Assembly: GCF_037975245.1 (NCBI RefSeq)
Contig: NC_092569.1
Location: 7,436,501 to 7,500,500, forward strand
From: Apostichopus japonicus
Lineage: Eukaryota > Echinodermata > Holothuroidea > Aspidochirotida > Stichopodidae
Reading direction: 5' to 3'
Length of the DNA: 64,000 nt
How positions within the stretch are numbered: the first letter of the stretch is position 1; every line of letters starts with the position of its first letter. Made by a program: the position numbers and the translations under genes. This document shows positions 51,376 to 63,600 of this stretch, in pieces. The notes beneath the pieces were generated by a model. The model worked only from the letters and a program-made list of their open reading frames with translations, was not told the DNA's origin and made no database searches.

Positions 51376-53216
51376 TCAATCGATAGAGCAGAATCGATCA
51401 ATCGAATGTGCGGTACCGATCAATCGAATGTGCGTTACTGATTAATCGAATGTGCGGTATCGATCAATCGATAGAGCAGAATCGATCAATCGAATGTGCG
51501 GTACCGATCAATCGAATTTGCCGTATCGATCAATCGAATGTGCGTTACAGATCAATTGAATGTGCGGTACCGATCAATCGAATGTGCGGTATCGATCAAT
51601 CGATGTGCGTTATCGACTGATCGATAGCGCAGTATCGATCTATCGAATGTGCGGTATCGATCAATCGAATGTGCGGTATCGATCAATCGAATGTGCGGTA
51701 ACGATCAATCGAATGTGCGGTACCGATAAATCGATAGTACAGTATCGATCAATCGAATGTGCGGTACCGATCTATCGAATGTGTGTTACCGATCAATCGA
51801 ATGTGCGGTAACGATCAATCGAATGTGCAGTACCGATCAATCGAATGTTCGGTACCGATAAATCGAAAGCGCAGTATCGATCAATAGATGTGCGTTATCG
51901 ACTAATCGAATGCGCAGTATCGATCTATCGAATGTGCGGTATCGATCAATCGAATATGCGGTATCGATCAATCGAATGTGCGGAACCAATCAATCGAATG
52001 TGCGGTACCGATCAATCGAATGTGCAGTACCGATCAATCGATAGCGCAGTATCGATCAATCGTATGTGCGGTATGGATCAATCGAATGTGCGTTATCGAT
52101 CAATCGAATGTGCGGTACCGATCAATCGAATGTGCGGTATCGATCAATCGATGTGCGTTTTCGACTAATCGAATGCGCAGTATCGATCTATCGAATGTGC
52201 GGTATTTGTCAATCGAATGTGCCGTACCGATCAATCGAATATACGGTACCGATAAATCGAATGTGCGTTATCGATCAATCGAATGTGCGGTATCGATCAA
52301 TCGAATGTGCGGTATCGATCAATCTAATGTACGGTACCGATCAATCGAATGCGTGGTACCGATCAATCGAATGTGCGGTACCGATCAATCGAATCTGCGT
52401 TACTGATCAATCGAAATCGCAGTATCGATCATTCGAATGTGCGGTATCGATCAATCGATGTGCGTTATCGACTAATTGAATGCGCAGTATCGATCTATCT
52501 AATGTGCGTTATCGATCAATCGAACGTGCAGTATCGATCAATCGAATGTGCGGTATCGATCAATCGAAAGTGCGGTACCGATCAATCGAATGCGCAGTAC
52601 CGATCAATCGACTTTGCGGTACCGATCAATCGAATGTGCGGTACTGATAAATTGAAAGCGCAGTATCGATCAATCGAATGTGCGGTATCGATCAATCGAT
52701 GTGCGGTACTGATAAATCGAAAGCGCAGTATCGATCAATCGAATGTGCGGTATCGATCAATCGATGTGCGTTATCGACTAATCGAATGCGCAGTATCGAT
52801 CTATCGAATGTGCGGTATCGGTCAATCGAAAGTACAGTACCGATGAATCGAATGTGCGATATCGATCAATCGAATGTGCGTTACCGATCAATCGTATGTG
52901 CGGTACCGATCAATGGAATGTTCGGTACCGATCAATCGAATGTGTTGTATCGATCAATCGAATGTGCGGTATCGATCAATCGAATGTGCGGTACCGATCA
53001 ATCGAATGTGCGGTACTGATAAATCGAAAGCGCAGTATCGATCAATCGAATGTGCGGTATCGATCAATCGATGTGCGTTATCGACTAATCGAATGCGCAG
53101 TATCGATCTATCGAATGTGCGGTATCGGTCAATCGAAAGTACAGTACCGATGAATCGAATGTGCGATATCGATCAATCGAATGTGCGTTACCGATCAATC
53201 GTATGTGCGGTACCGA
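51376..53216 (+). repeat. Family D HOR, copy 3 (1841 bp)
   Basis: This matches copy 2 at offset 2039 up to about 52697. There nine units (198 bp) are missing, joining CAATCGATGTGCGG directly to GGTACTGATAAATCG, where copies 2 and 4 have the GACAAATCG series. The downstream extension (CAATGGAATGTTCGG to GATGAATCG) is kept. Private changes include CAATAGATGTGCG near 51883 and GCGTGGTACC near 52350. Confidence 0.9.
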
Positions 53217-55070
53217 TCAATCGATAGAGCAGAATCGATCAATCGAATGTGCGGTACCGATCAATCGAATGTGCGTTACTGATTAATCGAATGTGCGGTA
53301 TCGATCAATCGATAGAGCAGAATCGATCAATCGAATGTGCGGTACCGATCAATCGAATTTGCCGTATCGATCAATCGAATGTGCGTTACAGATCAATTGA
53401 ATGTGCGGTACCGATCAATCGAATGTGCGGTATCGATCAATCGATGTGCGTTATCGACTGATCGATAGCGCAGTATCGATCTATCGAATGTGCGGTATCG
53501 ATCAATCGAATGTGCGGTATCGATCAATCGAATGTGCGGTAACGATCAATCGAATGTGCGGTACCGATAAATCGATAGTACAGTATCGATCAATCGAATG
53601 TGCGGTACCGATCTATCGAATGTGTGTTACCGATCAATCGAATGTGCGGTAACGATCAATCGAATGTGCAGTACCGATCAATCGAATGTTCGGTACCGAT
53701 AAATCGAAAGCGCAGTATCGATCAATCGATGTGCGTTATCGACTAATCGAATGCGCAGTATCGATCTATCGAATGTGCGGTATCGATCAATCGAATATGC
53801 GGTATCGATCAATCGAATGTGCGGAACCAATCAATAGAATGTGCGGTACCGATCAATCGAATGTGCAGTACCGATCAATCGATAGCGCAGTATCGATCAA
53901 TCGTATGTGCGGTATGGATCAATCGAATGTGCGTTATCGATCAATCGAATGTGCGGTATCGATCAATCGATGTGCGTTTTCGACTAATCGAATGCGCAGT
54001 ATCGATCTATCGAATGTGCGGTATTTGTCAATCGAATGTGCCGTACCGATCAATCGAATATACGGTACCGATAAATCGAATGTGCGTTATCGATCAATCG
54101 AATGTGCGGTATCGATCAATCGAATGTGCGGTATCGATCAATCTAATGTACGGTACCGATCAATCGAATGCGCGGTACCGATCAATCGAATGTGCGGTAC
54201 CGATCAATCGAATCTGCGTTACTGATCAATCGAAATCGCAGTATCGATCATTCGAATGTGCGGTATCGATCAATCGATGTGCGTTATCGACTAATTGAAT
54301 GCGCAGTATCGATCTATCTAATGTGCGTTATCGATCAATCGAACGTGCAGTATCGATCAATCGAATGTGCGGTATCGATCAATCGAAAGTGCGGTACCGA
54401 TCAATCGAATGCGCAGTACCGATCAATCGACTTTGCGGTACCGATCAATCGAATGTGCGGTACTGATAAATTGAAAGCGCAGTATCGATCAATCGAATGT
54501 GCGGTATCGATCAATCGATGTGCGTTATCGACAAATCGAATGCGCAGTATCGATCTATCGAATGTGCGGTATCGGTCAATCGAAAGTGCGTTACCGATCA
54601 ATCGTATGTGCGGTATCGATCAATCGAATGTGCGGTATAGATCAATCGAACGTGCAGTATCGATCAATCGAATGTGCGGTATCGATCAATCGAATGTGCG
54701 GTACCGATCAATCGAATGTGCGGTACTGATAAATCGAAAGCGCAGTATCGATCAATCGAATGTGTTGTACCGATCAATCGATGTGCGTTATCGACTAATC
54801 GAATGCGCAGTATCGATCTTTCGAATGTGCGGTATCGGTCAATCGAAAGTACAGTACCGATGAATCGAATGTGCGATATCGATCAATCGAATGTGCGTTA
54901 CCGATCAATCGTATGTGCGGTACCGATCAATGGAATGTTCGGTACCGATCAATCGAATGTGTTGTATCGATCAATCGAATGTGCGGTATCGATCAATCGA
55001 ATGTGCGGTATCGATCAATCGAATGTGCGGTGTCGATCAATCGAATGTGCGGTATCGATCAATCGAATGT
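53217..55070 (+). repeat. Family D HOR, copy 4
   Basis: This starts at CGATAGAGCAG (53221) and follows copy 3, with one unit (22 bp) missing near 53960, where GGTACCGATC between GCGTTATCG and GCGGTATCG is lost. The 198-bp stretch deleted in copy 3 is present, so copy 4 was not derived from copy 3 after that deletion. CTTTCGAATG near 54817 and TGTTGTACCG near 54763 are private. The HOR series ends near 55070. Confidence 0.88.
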
Positions 55071-57930
55071 TCGCTACCGATCAATCGAATGTGCGGTATC
55101 GATCAATCGATAGAGCAGAATCGATCAATCGAATGTGCGGTACCGATCAATCGAATGTGCGGTACCGATCAATCGAATGTGCGGTACCGATAAATCGAAA
55201 GCGCAGTATCGATCAATCAACCGGGCGGTACCGATCAATCGATGTACGTTATCGACTGATCGAATGCGCAGTATCGATCTATCGAATGTGCGGTATCGAT
55301 CAATCGAATGTGCGGTATCGATCAATCGAATGTGCGGTACCGATCAATCGAATGTGCGGTACCGATCAATCGTATGTGCGGTACCGATCAATCGAAAGTT
55401 CGGTACCGATCAATCGAATGTGTTGTATCGATCAATCGAATGTGCGGTATCGATCAATCGAATGTGCGGTATCGATCAATCGAAAGTGCGGTATCGATCA
55501 ATCGAATGTGCGGTATCGATCAATCGAATGTTCGCTACCGATCAATCGATAGCGCAGTACCGATCAATCGATGTGCGTTATCGACTGATCGAATGCGCAG
55601 TATCGATCAATCGAATGTGCGGTACCGATCAATCGATGGGCGTTATCGACTAATCGAATGTGCAGTATCGATCTATCGAATGTGCGTTATCGATCAATCG
55701 AATGTGCGGTATCGATCAATCGAATGTGATACCGAAAATCGAATGTGCCGTACCGATCAATCGAATTTGTGTTACCGATCAATCGAATGTGCGTTATCGA
55801 TCAATCGAATGTGCGGTATCGATCAATCGAAAGTGCAGCAACGATCAATCGAATGTGCGATATCGATCAATCGAATGTGCGTTACAGATCAATTGAATGT
55901 GCGGTACCGATCAATCGAATGTGCGGTATCGATCAATCGATGTGCGTTATCGACTAATCGAATGTGCAGTATCGATCTATCGAATATGCGGTATCGATCA
56001 ATCGAATGTGCGGAATCGATCAATCGAATGTGCGGTATCGATCAATCGAATGTGCGTTACCGATCAATCGTATGTGCGGTACCGATAAATCGAATGTGCG
56101 GTACCGATCAATCGAATGTGCGGTACCGATCAATCGAATGCGCGGTATCGATCAATCGAATGTGCAGTACCGATCAATCGAATGTGCGGTACCGATAAAT
56201 CGAAAGCGCAGTATCGATCAATCGAATGTTCGGTATCGATCAATCGATGTGCGTTACCGATCAATCGTATGTGCGGTACCGATCAATCAAATGTTCGGTA
56301 CCGATCAATCGAATGTGTTGTATCGATCAATCGAATGTGCGGTATCGATCAATCGAATGTGCGGTATCGATCAATCGAATGTGCGGTATCGATCAATCGA
56401 ATGTGCGGTACCAATCAATCGAATGTGCGGTACCGATCAATCAAATGTGCGGTACCGATAAATCGAAAGCGCAGTATCGATCATTCGAATGTGCGGTATC
56501 GATCAATCGATGTGCGTTATCGACTAATTGAATGCGCAGTATCGATCTATCGAATGTGCGTTATCGATCAATCGAATCTGCGTTACTGATAAATCGAAAG
56601 CGCAGTATCGATCATTCGAATGTGCGGTATCGATCAATCGATGTGCGTTATCGACTAATCGAATGCGCAGTATCGATCTATCGAATGTGCGGTATCGATC
56701 AATCGAAAGTGCAGTACTGATTAATCGAATGTGGGATATCGATCAATCGAATGTGCGTTACCGATCAATTGTATGTGCGGTACCGATCAATCGAATGTTC
56801 GGTACCGATCAATCGAATGTGTTGTATCGATCAATCGATGTGCGGTATCGACCAATCGAATGTGCGGTATCGATCAATCGAATGTGCGGTATCGGTCAAT
56901 CGAAAGTGCAGTACCGATTAATCGAATGTGCGATATCGATCAATCGAATGTGCGTTACCGATCAATCGTATGTGCGGTACCGATCAATGGAATGTTCGGT
57001 ACCGATCAATCGAATGTGTTGTATCGATCAATCGAATGTGCGGTATCGATCAATCGAATGTGCGGTATCGATCAATCGAATGTGCGGTGTCGATCAATCG
57101 AATGTGCGGTGTCGATCAATCGAATGTTCGCTACCGATCAATCGAATGTGCGGTATCGATCAATCGATAGAGCAGAATCGATCAATCGAATGTGCGGTAC
57201 CGATCAATCGAATGTGCGGTACCGATCAATCGAATGTGCGGTACCGATAAATCGAAAGCGCAGTATCGATCAATCGACCGGGCGGTACCGATCAATCGAT
57301 GTGCGTTATCACCTGATCGAATGCGCAGTATCGATCTATCGAATGTGCGGTATCGATCAATCGAATGCGCGGTATCGATCAATAGAATGTGCGGTACCGA
57401 TCAATCGAATGTGCGGTACCGATCAATCGTATGTGCGGTATCGATCAATCGAATGTGTTGTATCGATCAATCGAATGTGCGGTATCGATCAATCGAATGT
57501 GCGGTATCGATCAATCGAATGAGCGGTATCGATCAATCGAATGTGCGGTATCGATCAATCGAATGTATGCTACCGATCAATCGAATGTACGGTACCGATC
57601 AATCGAATTCGCGGTACCGATCAATCGAATGTGCGGTACCGATCAATCGAATCTGCGTTACTGATCAATCGAAAGCGCAGTATCGATCATTCGAATGTGC
57701 GGTATCGATCAATCGATGTGCGTTATCGACAAATTGAATGCGCAGTATCGATCTATCGAATAAGCGTTATCGATCAATCGAATGTGCGGTATCGATCAAT
57801 CGAATGTGCGATATCGATCAATCGAATGTGCGGTACCGATCAATCGAATGTGCGGTACCGATAAATCGATAGCGCAGTATCGATCAATCGAATGTGCGGT
57901 ACCGATCAATCGATGGGCGTTATCGACTAA
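55070..57930 (+). repeat. Irregular segment right of family D HOR
   Basis: About 54865-55380 is repeated at 56922-57437 (offset 2057), including the 175-bp-type module with CGACCGGG (CAACCGGG in the first). About 55630-56040 is repeated at 62815-63203 (offset 7185, then 7163 after loss of one unit), with a GATACCGAAAATCG unit at 55728. About 56490-56620 has GACTAATTG and CTGCGTTACTG units like those at 48.6 kb. No non-satellite sequence is seen. Confidence 0.77.
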
Positions 57931-57938
57931 TCGAATGT

Positions 57939-58475
57939 GCAGTATCGATCATTCGAATGTGCGTTATCGATCAATCGAATGTGCGGTATCGATCAATCGA
58001 ACGTGCAGTATCGATCAATCGAATGTGAGGTATCGATCAATCGAATGTGCGCTATCGATCAATCGAATGTGCGCTACCGATCAATCGAAAGTGCGCTACC
58101 GATCAATCGAATGTGCGGTACCGATCAATCGAATGTGCGGTATCGATCAATCGAATGTGCGGTACCGATCAATCGAATGTGCGGTACCGATAAATCGAAA
58201 GCGCAGTATCGATCAATCGAATGTGCAGTATCGATCATTCGAATGTGCGTTATCGATCAATCGAATGTGCGGTATAGATCAATCGAACGTGCAGTATCGA
58301 TCAATCGAATGTGAGGTATCGATCAATCGAATGTGCGCTATCGATCAATCGAATGTGCGCTACCGATCAATCGAAAGTGCGCTACCGATCAATCGAATGT
58401 GCGGTACCGATCAATCGAATGTGCGGTATCGATCAATCGAATGTGCGGTACCGATCAATCGAATGTGCGGTATCG
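57939..58475 (+). repeat. 286-bp (13-unit) tandem duplication
   Basis: GCAGTATCGATCATTCG occurs at 57939 and 58225. Both copies continue through CGAACGTGCAG, GAGGTATCG, two or three GCGCTA units and GGTACCG units. One visible difference is GGTATAGATC near 58271, where copy 1 has GGTATCGATC near 57985. The exact multiple of 22 is consistent with an in-register duplication. Confidence 0.85.
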
Positions 58476-58489
58476 ATCAATCGATGTGC

Positions 58490-60620
58490 GTTATCGACTG
58501 ATCGAATGCGCAGTATCGATCTATCGAATGTGCGGTATCGATCAATCGAATGTGCGGTATCGATCAATCGAATGTGCGGTAACGATCAATCGAATGTGCG
58601 GTACCGATAAATCGATAACGCAGTATCGATCAATCGAATGTGCGGTACCGATCTATCGAATGTGTGTTACCGATCAATCGAATGTGCGGTAACGATCAAT
58701 CGAATGTGCAGTACCGATCAATCGAATGTTCGGTACCGATAAATCGAAAGCGCAGTATCGATCAATCGAATGTGCGGTATCGATCAATCGAATGTGCGTT
58801 ATCGACTAATCGAATGCGCAGTATCGATCTATCGAATGTGCGGTATCGATCAATCGAATGTGCGGTATCGATCAATCGAATGTGCGGAACCAATCAATCG
58901 AATGTGCGGTACCGATCAATCGAATGTGCAGTACCGATCAATCGATAGCGCAGTATCGATCAATCGTATGTGCGGTATGGATCAATCGAATGTGCGTTAT
59001 CGATCAATCGAATGTGCGGTACCGATCAATTGAATGTGCGGTATCGATCAATCGATGTGCATTTTCGGCTAATCGAATGCGCAGTATCGATCTATCGAAT
59101 GTGCGGTATTTGTCAATCGAATGTGCCGTACCGATCAATCGAACGTGCGGTATCGATGAATCGAATGTGCGTTACCGATCAATCGAATGTTCGGTACCGA
59201 TAAATCGAAAGCGCAGTATCGATCAATCGAATGTGCGGTATCGATCAATCGATGTGCGTTATCGACTAATCGAATGCGCAGTATCGATCTATCGAATGTG
59301 CGGTATCGATCAATCGAATGTGCGGTATCGATCAATCGAATGTGCGGAACCAATCAATCGAATGTGCGGTACCGATCAATCGAATGTGCGGTACCGATAA
59401 ATCGATAGCGCAGTATCGATCAATCGTATGTGCGGTATGGATCAATCGAATGTGCGTTATCGATCAATCGAATGTGCGGTACCGATCAATCGAATGTGCG
59501 GTATCGATCAATCGATGTGCGTTTTCGGCTAATCGAATGCGCAGTATCGATCTATCGAATGTGCGGTATTTGTCAATCGAATGTGCCGTACCGATCAATC
59601 GAATGTGCGGTATCGATGAATCGAATGTGCGTTACGGATCAATCGAATGTGCGGTATCGATCAATCGAATGTGAGGTGTCGATCAATCGAATGTGCGGTA
59701 TCGATCAATCGAATGTTCGCTACCGATCAATCGAATGTGCGGTATCGATCAATCGATAGAGCAGAATCGATCAATCGAATGTGCGGTACCGATCAATCGA
59801 ATGTGCGTTACTGATTAATCGAATGTGCGGTATCGATCAATCGATAGAGCAGAATCGATCAATCGAATGTGCGGTACCGATCAATCGAATTTGCCGTGTC
59901 GATCAATCGAATGTGCGTTACAGATCAATTGAATGTGCGGTACCGATCAATCGAATGTGCGGTATCGATCAATCGATGTGCGTTATCGACTGATCGATAG
60001 CGCAGTATCGATCTATCGAATGTGCGGTATCGATCAATCGAATGTGCGGTATCGATCAATCGAATGTGCGGTAACGATCAATCGAATGTGCGGTACCGAT
60101 AAATCGATAGAACAGTATCGATCAATCGAATGTGCGGTACCGATCTATCGAATGTGTGTTACCGATCAATCGAATGTGCGGTAACGATCAATCGAATGTG
60201 CAGTACCGATCAATCGAATGTTCGGTACCGATAAATCGAAAGCGCAGTATCGATCAATCGATGTGCGTTATCGACTAATCGAATGCGCAGTATCGATCTA
60301 TCGAATGTGCGGTATCGATCAATCGAATATGCGGTATCGATCAATCGAATGTGCGGAACCAATCAATCGAATGTGCGGTACCGATCAATCGAATGTGCAG
60401 TACCGATCAATCGATAGCGCAGTATCGATTAATCGTATGTGCGGTATGGATCAATCGAATGTGCGTTATCGATCAATCGAATGTGCGGTACCGATCAATC
60501 GAATGTGCGGTATCGATCAATCGATGTGCGTTTTCGACTAATCGAATGCGCAGTATCGATCTATCGAATGTGCGGTATTTGTCAATCGAATGTGCCGTAC
60601 CGATCAATCGAATATACGGT
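58490..60620 (+). repeat. Displaced copy of 45.5-48.5 kb
   Basis: 58490-59400 follows 45491-46445 at offset 12999, then 12955. 59430-60620 follows 47286-48476 at offset 12144. The jump means that about 0.8 kb (the extra 921-bp repeat copy) is absent here, so this copy preserves an arrangement with a single 921-bp module. The CGATAGTACAG unit of family D is CGATAGAACAG here (60105), and GATTAATCG near 60427 replaces GATCAATCG. Confidence 0.87.
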
Positions 60621-63600
60621 ACCGATCAATCGAATGTGCGGTACTGATAAATTGAAAGCGCAGTATCGATCAATCGAATGTGCGGTATCGATCAATCGAT
60701 GTGCGTTATCGACTAATCGAATGCGCAGTATCGATCTATCGAATGTGCGGTATCGGTCAATCGAATGTGCGATATCGATCAATCGAATATGCGTTACCGA
60801 TCAATCGTATGTGCGGTATCGATGAATCGAATGTGCGTTACCGATCAATCGAATGTGCGGTCCCGATAAATCGAATGTGCATTATCGATCAATCGAATGT
60901 GCGGTATCGATCAATCGAATGTGCGGTATCGATCAATCGATGTGCGTTATCAACTAATCGAATGTGCAGTATCGATCTATCGAATGTGCTGTATCGATCA
61001 ATCGACTGTGATACCGAAAATCGAAAGTTCCGTACCGATCTATCGAATGTGTGATACCGATTAATCGAATGTGCGTTATCGATCAATCGAATGTGCGGTA
61101 TCGATCAATCGAATGTGGAGTACCGATCAATCGAATGTGCGGTATCGATCAATCGAATGTGCGGTATCGATCAATCGAATGTGCGGTATCGATCAATCGA
61201 ATGTGAGGTGTCGATCAATCGAATGTGCGGTATCGATCAATCGAATGTTCGCTCTCGATCAATCGATGTGCGTTATCGACTGATCGAATGCGCAGTATCG
61301 ATCTATCGAATGTGCGGTATCGATCAATCGAATGTGCGGTATTGATCAATCGGATGTGCGGTAACGATCAATCGAATGTGCGGTACCGATAAATCGATAG
61401 CGCAGTATCGATCAATCGAATGTGCGGTACCGATCTATCGAATGTGTGTTACCGATCAATCGAATGTGCGGTAACGATCAATCGAATGTGCGGTACCGAT
61501 CAATCGAATGTTCGGTACCGATAAATCGAAAGCGCAGTATCGATCAATCGAATGTGCGGTATCGATCAATCGATGTGCGTTATCGACTAATCGAATGCGC
61601 AGTATCGATCTATCGAATGTGCGGTATCGATCAATCGAATGTGCGGTATCGATCAATCGAATGTGCGAAACCAATCAATCGAATGTGCGGTACCGATCAA
61701 TCGAATGTGCAGTACCGATCAATCGATAGCGCAGTATCGATCAATCGTATGTGCGGTATGGATCAATCGAATGTGCGTTATCGATCAATCGAATGTGCGG
61801 TACCGATCAATCGAATGTGCGGTATCGATCTATCGAATGTACGGTACCGATCAATCGAATGCGCGGTACCGATCAATCGAATGTGCGGTACCGATCAATC
61901 GAATCTGCGTTACTGATCAATCGAAAGCGCAGTATCGATCATTCGAATGTGCGGTGTCGATCAATCGAATGTGCGGTACCGATCAATCGAATGTGCGGTA
62001 CCGATCAATCGAATGTGCGGTACTGATAAATTGAAAGCGCAGTATCGATCAATCGAATGTGCGGTATCGATCAATCGATGTGCGTTATCGACTAATCGAA
62101 TGCGCAGTATCGATCTATCGAATGTGCGTTACCGATCAATCGAATGTTCGGTACCGATCAATCGAATGTGTTGTATCGATCAATCGAATGTGCGGTATCG
62201 ATCAATCGATGTGCGTTATCGACTGATCGAATGGGCAGTATCGATCTATCGAATGTGCAGTATCGATCAATCGAATGTTCGGTACCGATAAATCGAAAGC
62301 GCAGTATCGATCAATCGAATGTGCGGTATCGATCAATCGATGTGCGTTATCGACTAATCCAATGCGCAGTATCGATCTATCGAATGTGCGGTATCGATCA
62401 ATCGAATGTGCGATATCGATCAATCGAATGTGCGGTACCGATCAATCGAATGTGCGGTACCGATCAATCGAATGTGCGGTACCGATCAATCAATTGCGCA
62501 GTATCGATTAATCGAATGTTCGGCACCGATCAATCGATGTGCGTTATCGATCAATCGAATGTTCGGTACCGATAAATCGAAAGCGCGGTATCGATCAATC
62601 GATATGCGTTATCGACTAATGGAATGCGCAGTATACATCAATCGAACGTGCAGTATCGATCAATCGAATGTTCGCTACCGATCAATCGAATGTGCGGTAT
62701 CGATCAATCGAATGTTCGCTACCGATCAATCGAATGTGCGGTACCGATCAATCGAATGTGCGGTACCGATCAATCGATTGCGCAGTATCGATTAATCGAA
62801 TGTTCGGCACCGATCAATCGATGTGCGTTATCGACTAATCGAATGTGCAGTATCGATCTATCGAATGTGCGTTATCGATCAATCGAATGTGCGGTATCGA
62901 TCAATCGAATGTGATACCGAAAATCGAATGTGCCGTACCGATCAATCGAATTTGTGTTACCGATCAATCGAATGTGCGGTATCGATCAATCGAAAGTGCA
63001 GCAACGATCAATCGAATGTGCGATATCGATCAATCGAATGTGCGTTACAGATCAATTGAATGTGCGGTACCGATCAATCGAATGTGCGGTATCGATCAAT
63101 CGATGTGCGTTATCGACTAATCGAATGTGCAGTATCGATCTATCGAATATGCGGTATCGATCAATCGAATGTGGGGAATCGATCAATCGAATGTGCGGTA
63201 TCGATCAATCGAATGTGCGGTACCGATCAATCGAATTTGCCGTATCGATCAATCGAATGTGCGTTACAGATCGATTGAATGAGCGGTACCGATCAATCGA
63301 ATGTGCGGTATCGATCAATCGATGTGCGTTATCGACTAATCGAATGTGCAGTATCGATCTATCGAATATGCGGTATCGATCTATCGAATGTGCGGTATCG
63401 ATCAATCGAATGTGCGGTATCGATCAATCGAACGCGCAGTATCGATCAATCGAATGTGCGGTATCGATCAATCGAATGTGCGGTACCGATGAATCGAATG
63501 TGCGATATCGATCAATCGAATGTGCGGTACCGATCAATCGAATGTGCGGTACCGATCAATCGAATGCGCGGTATCGATCAATCGAATGTGCAGTACCGAT

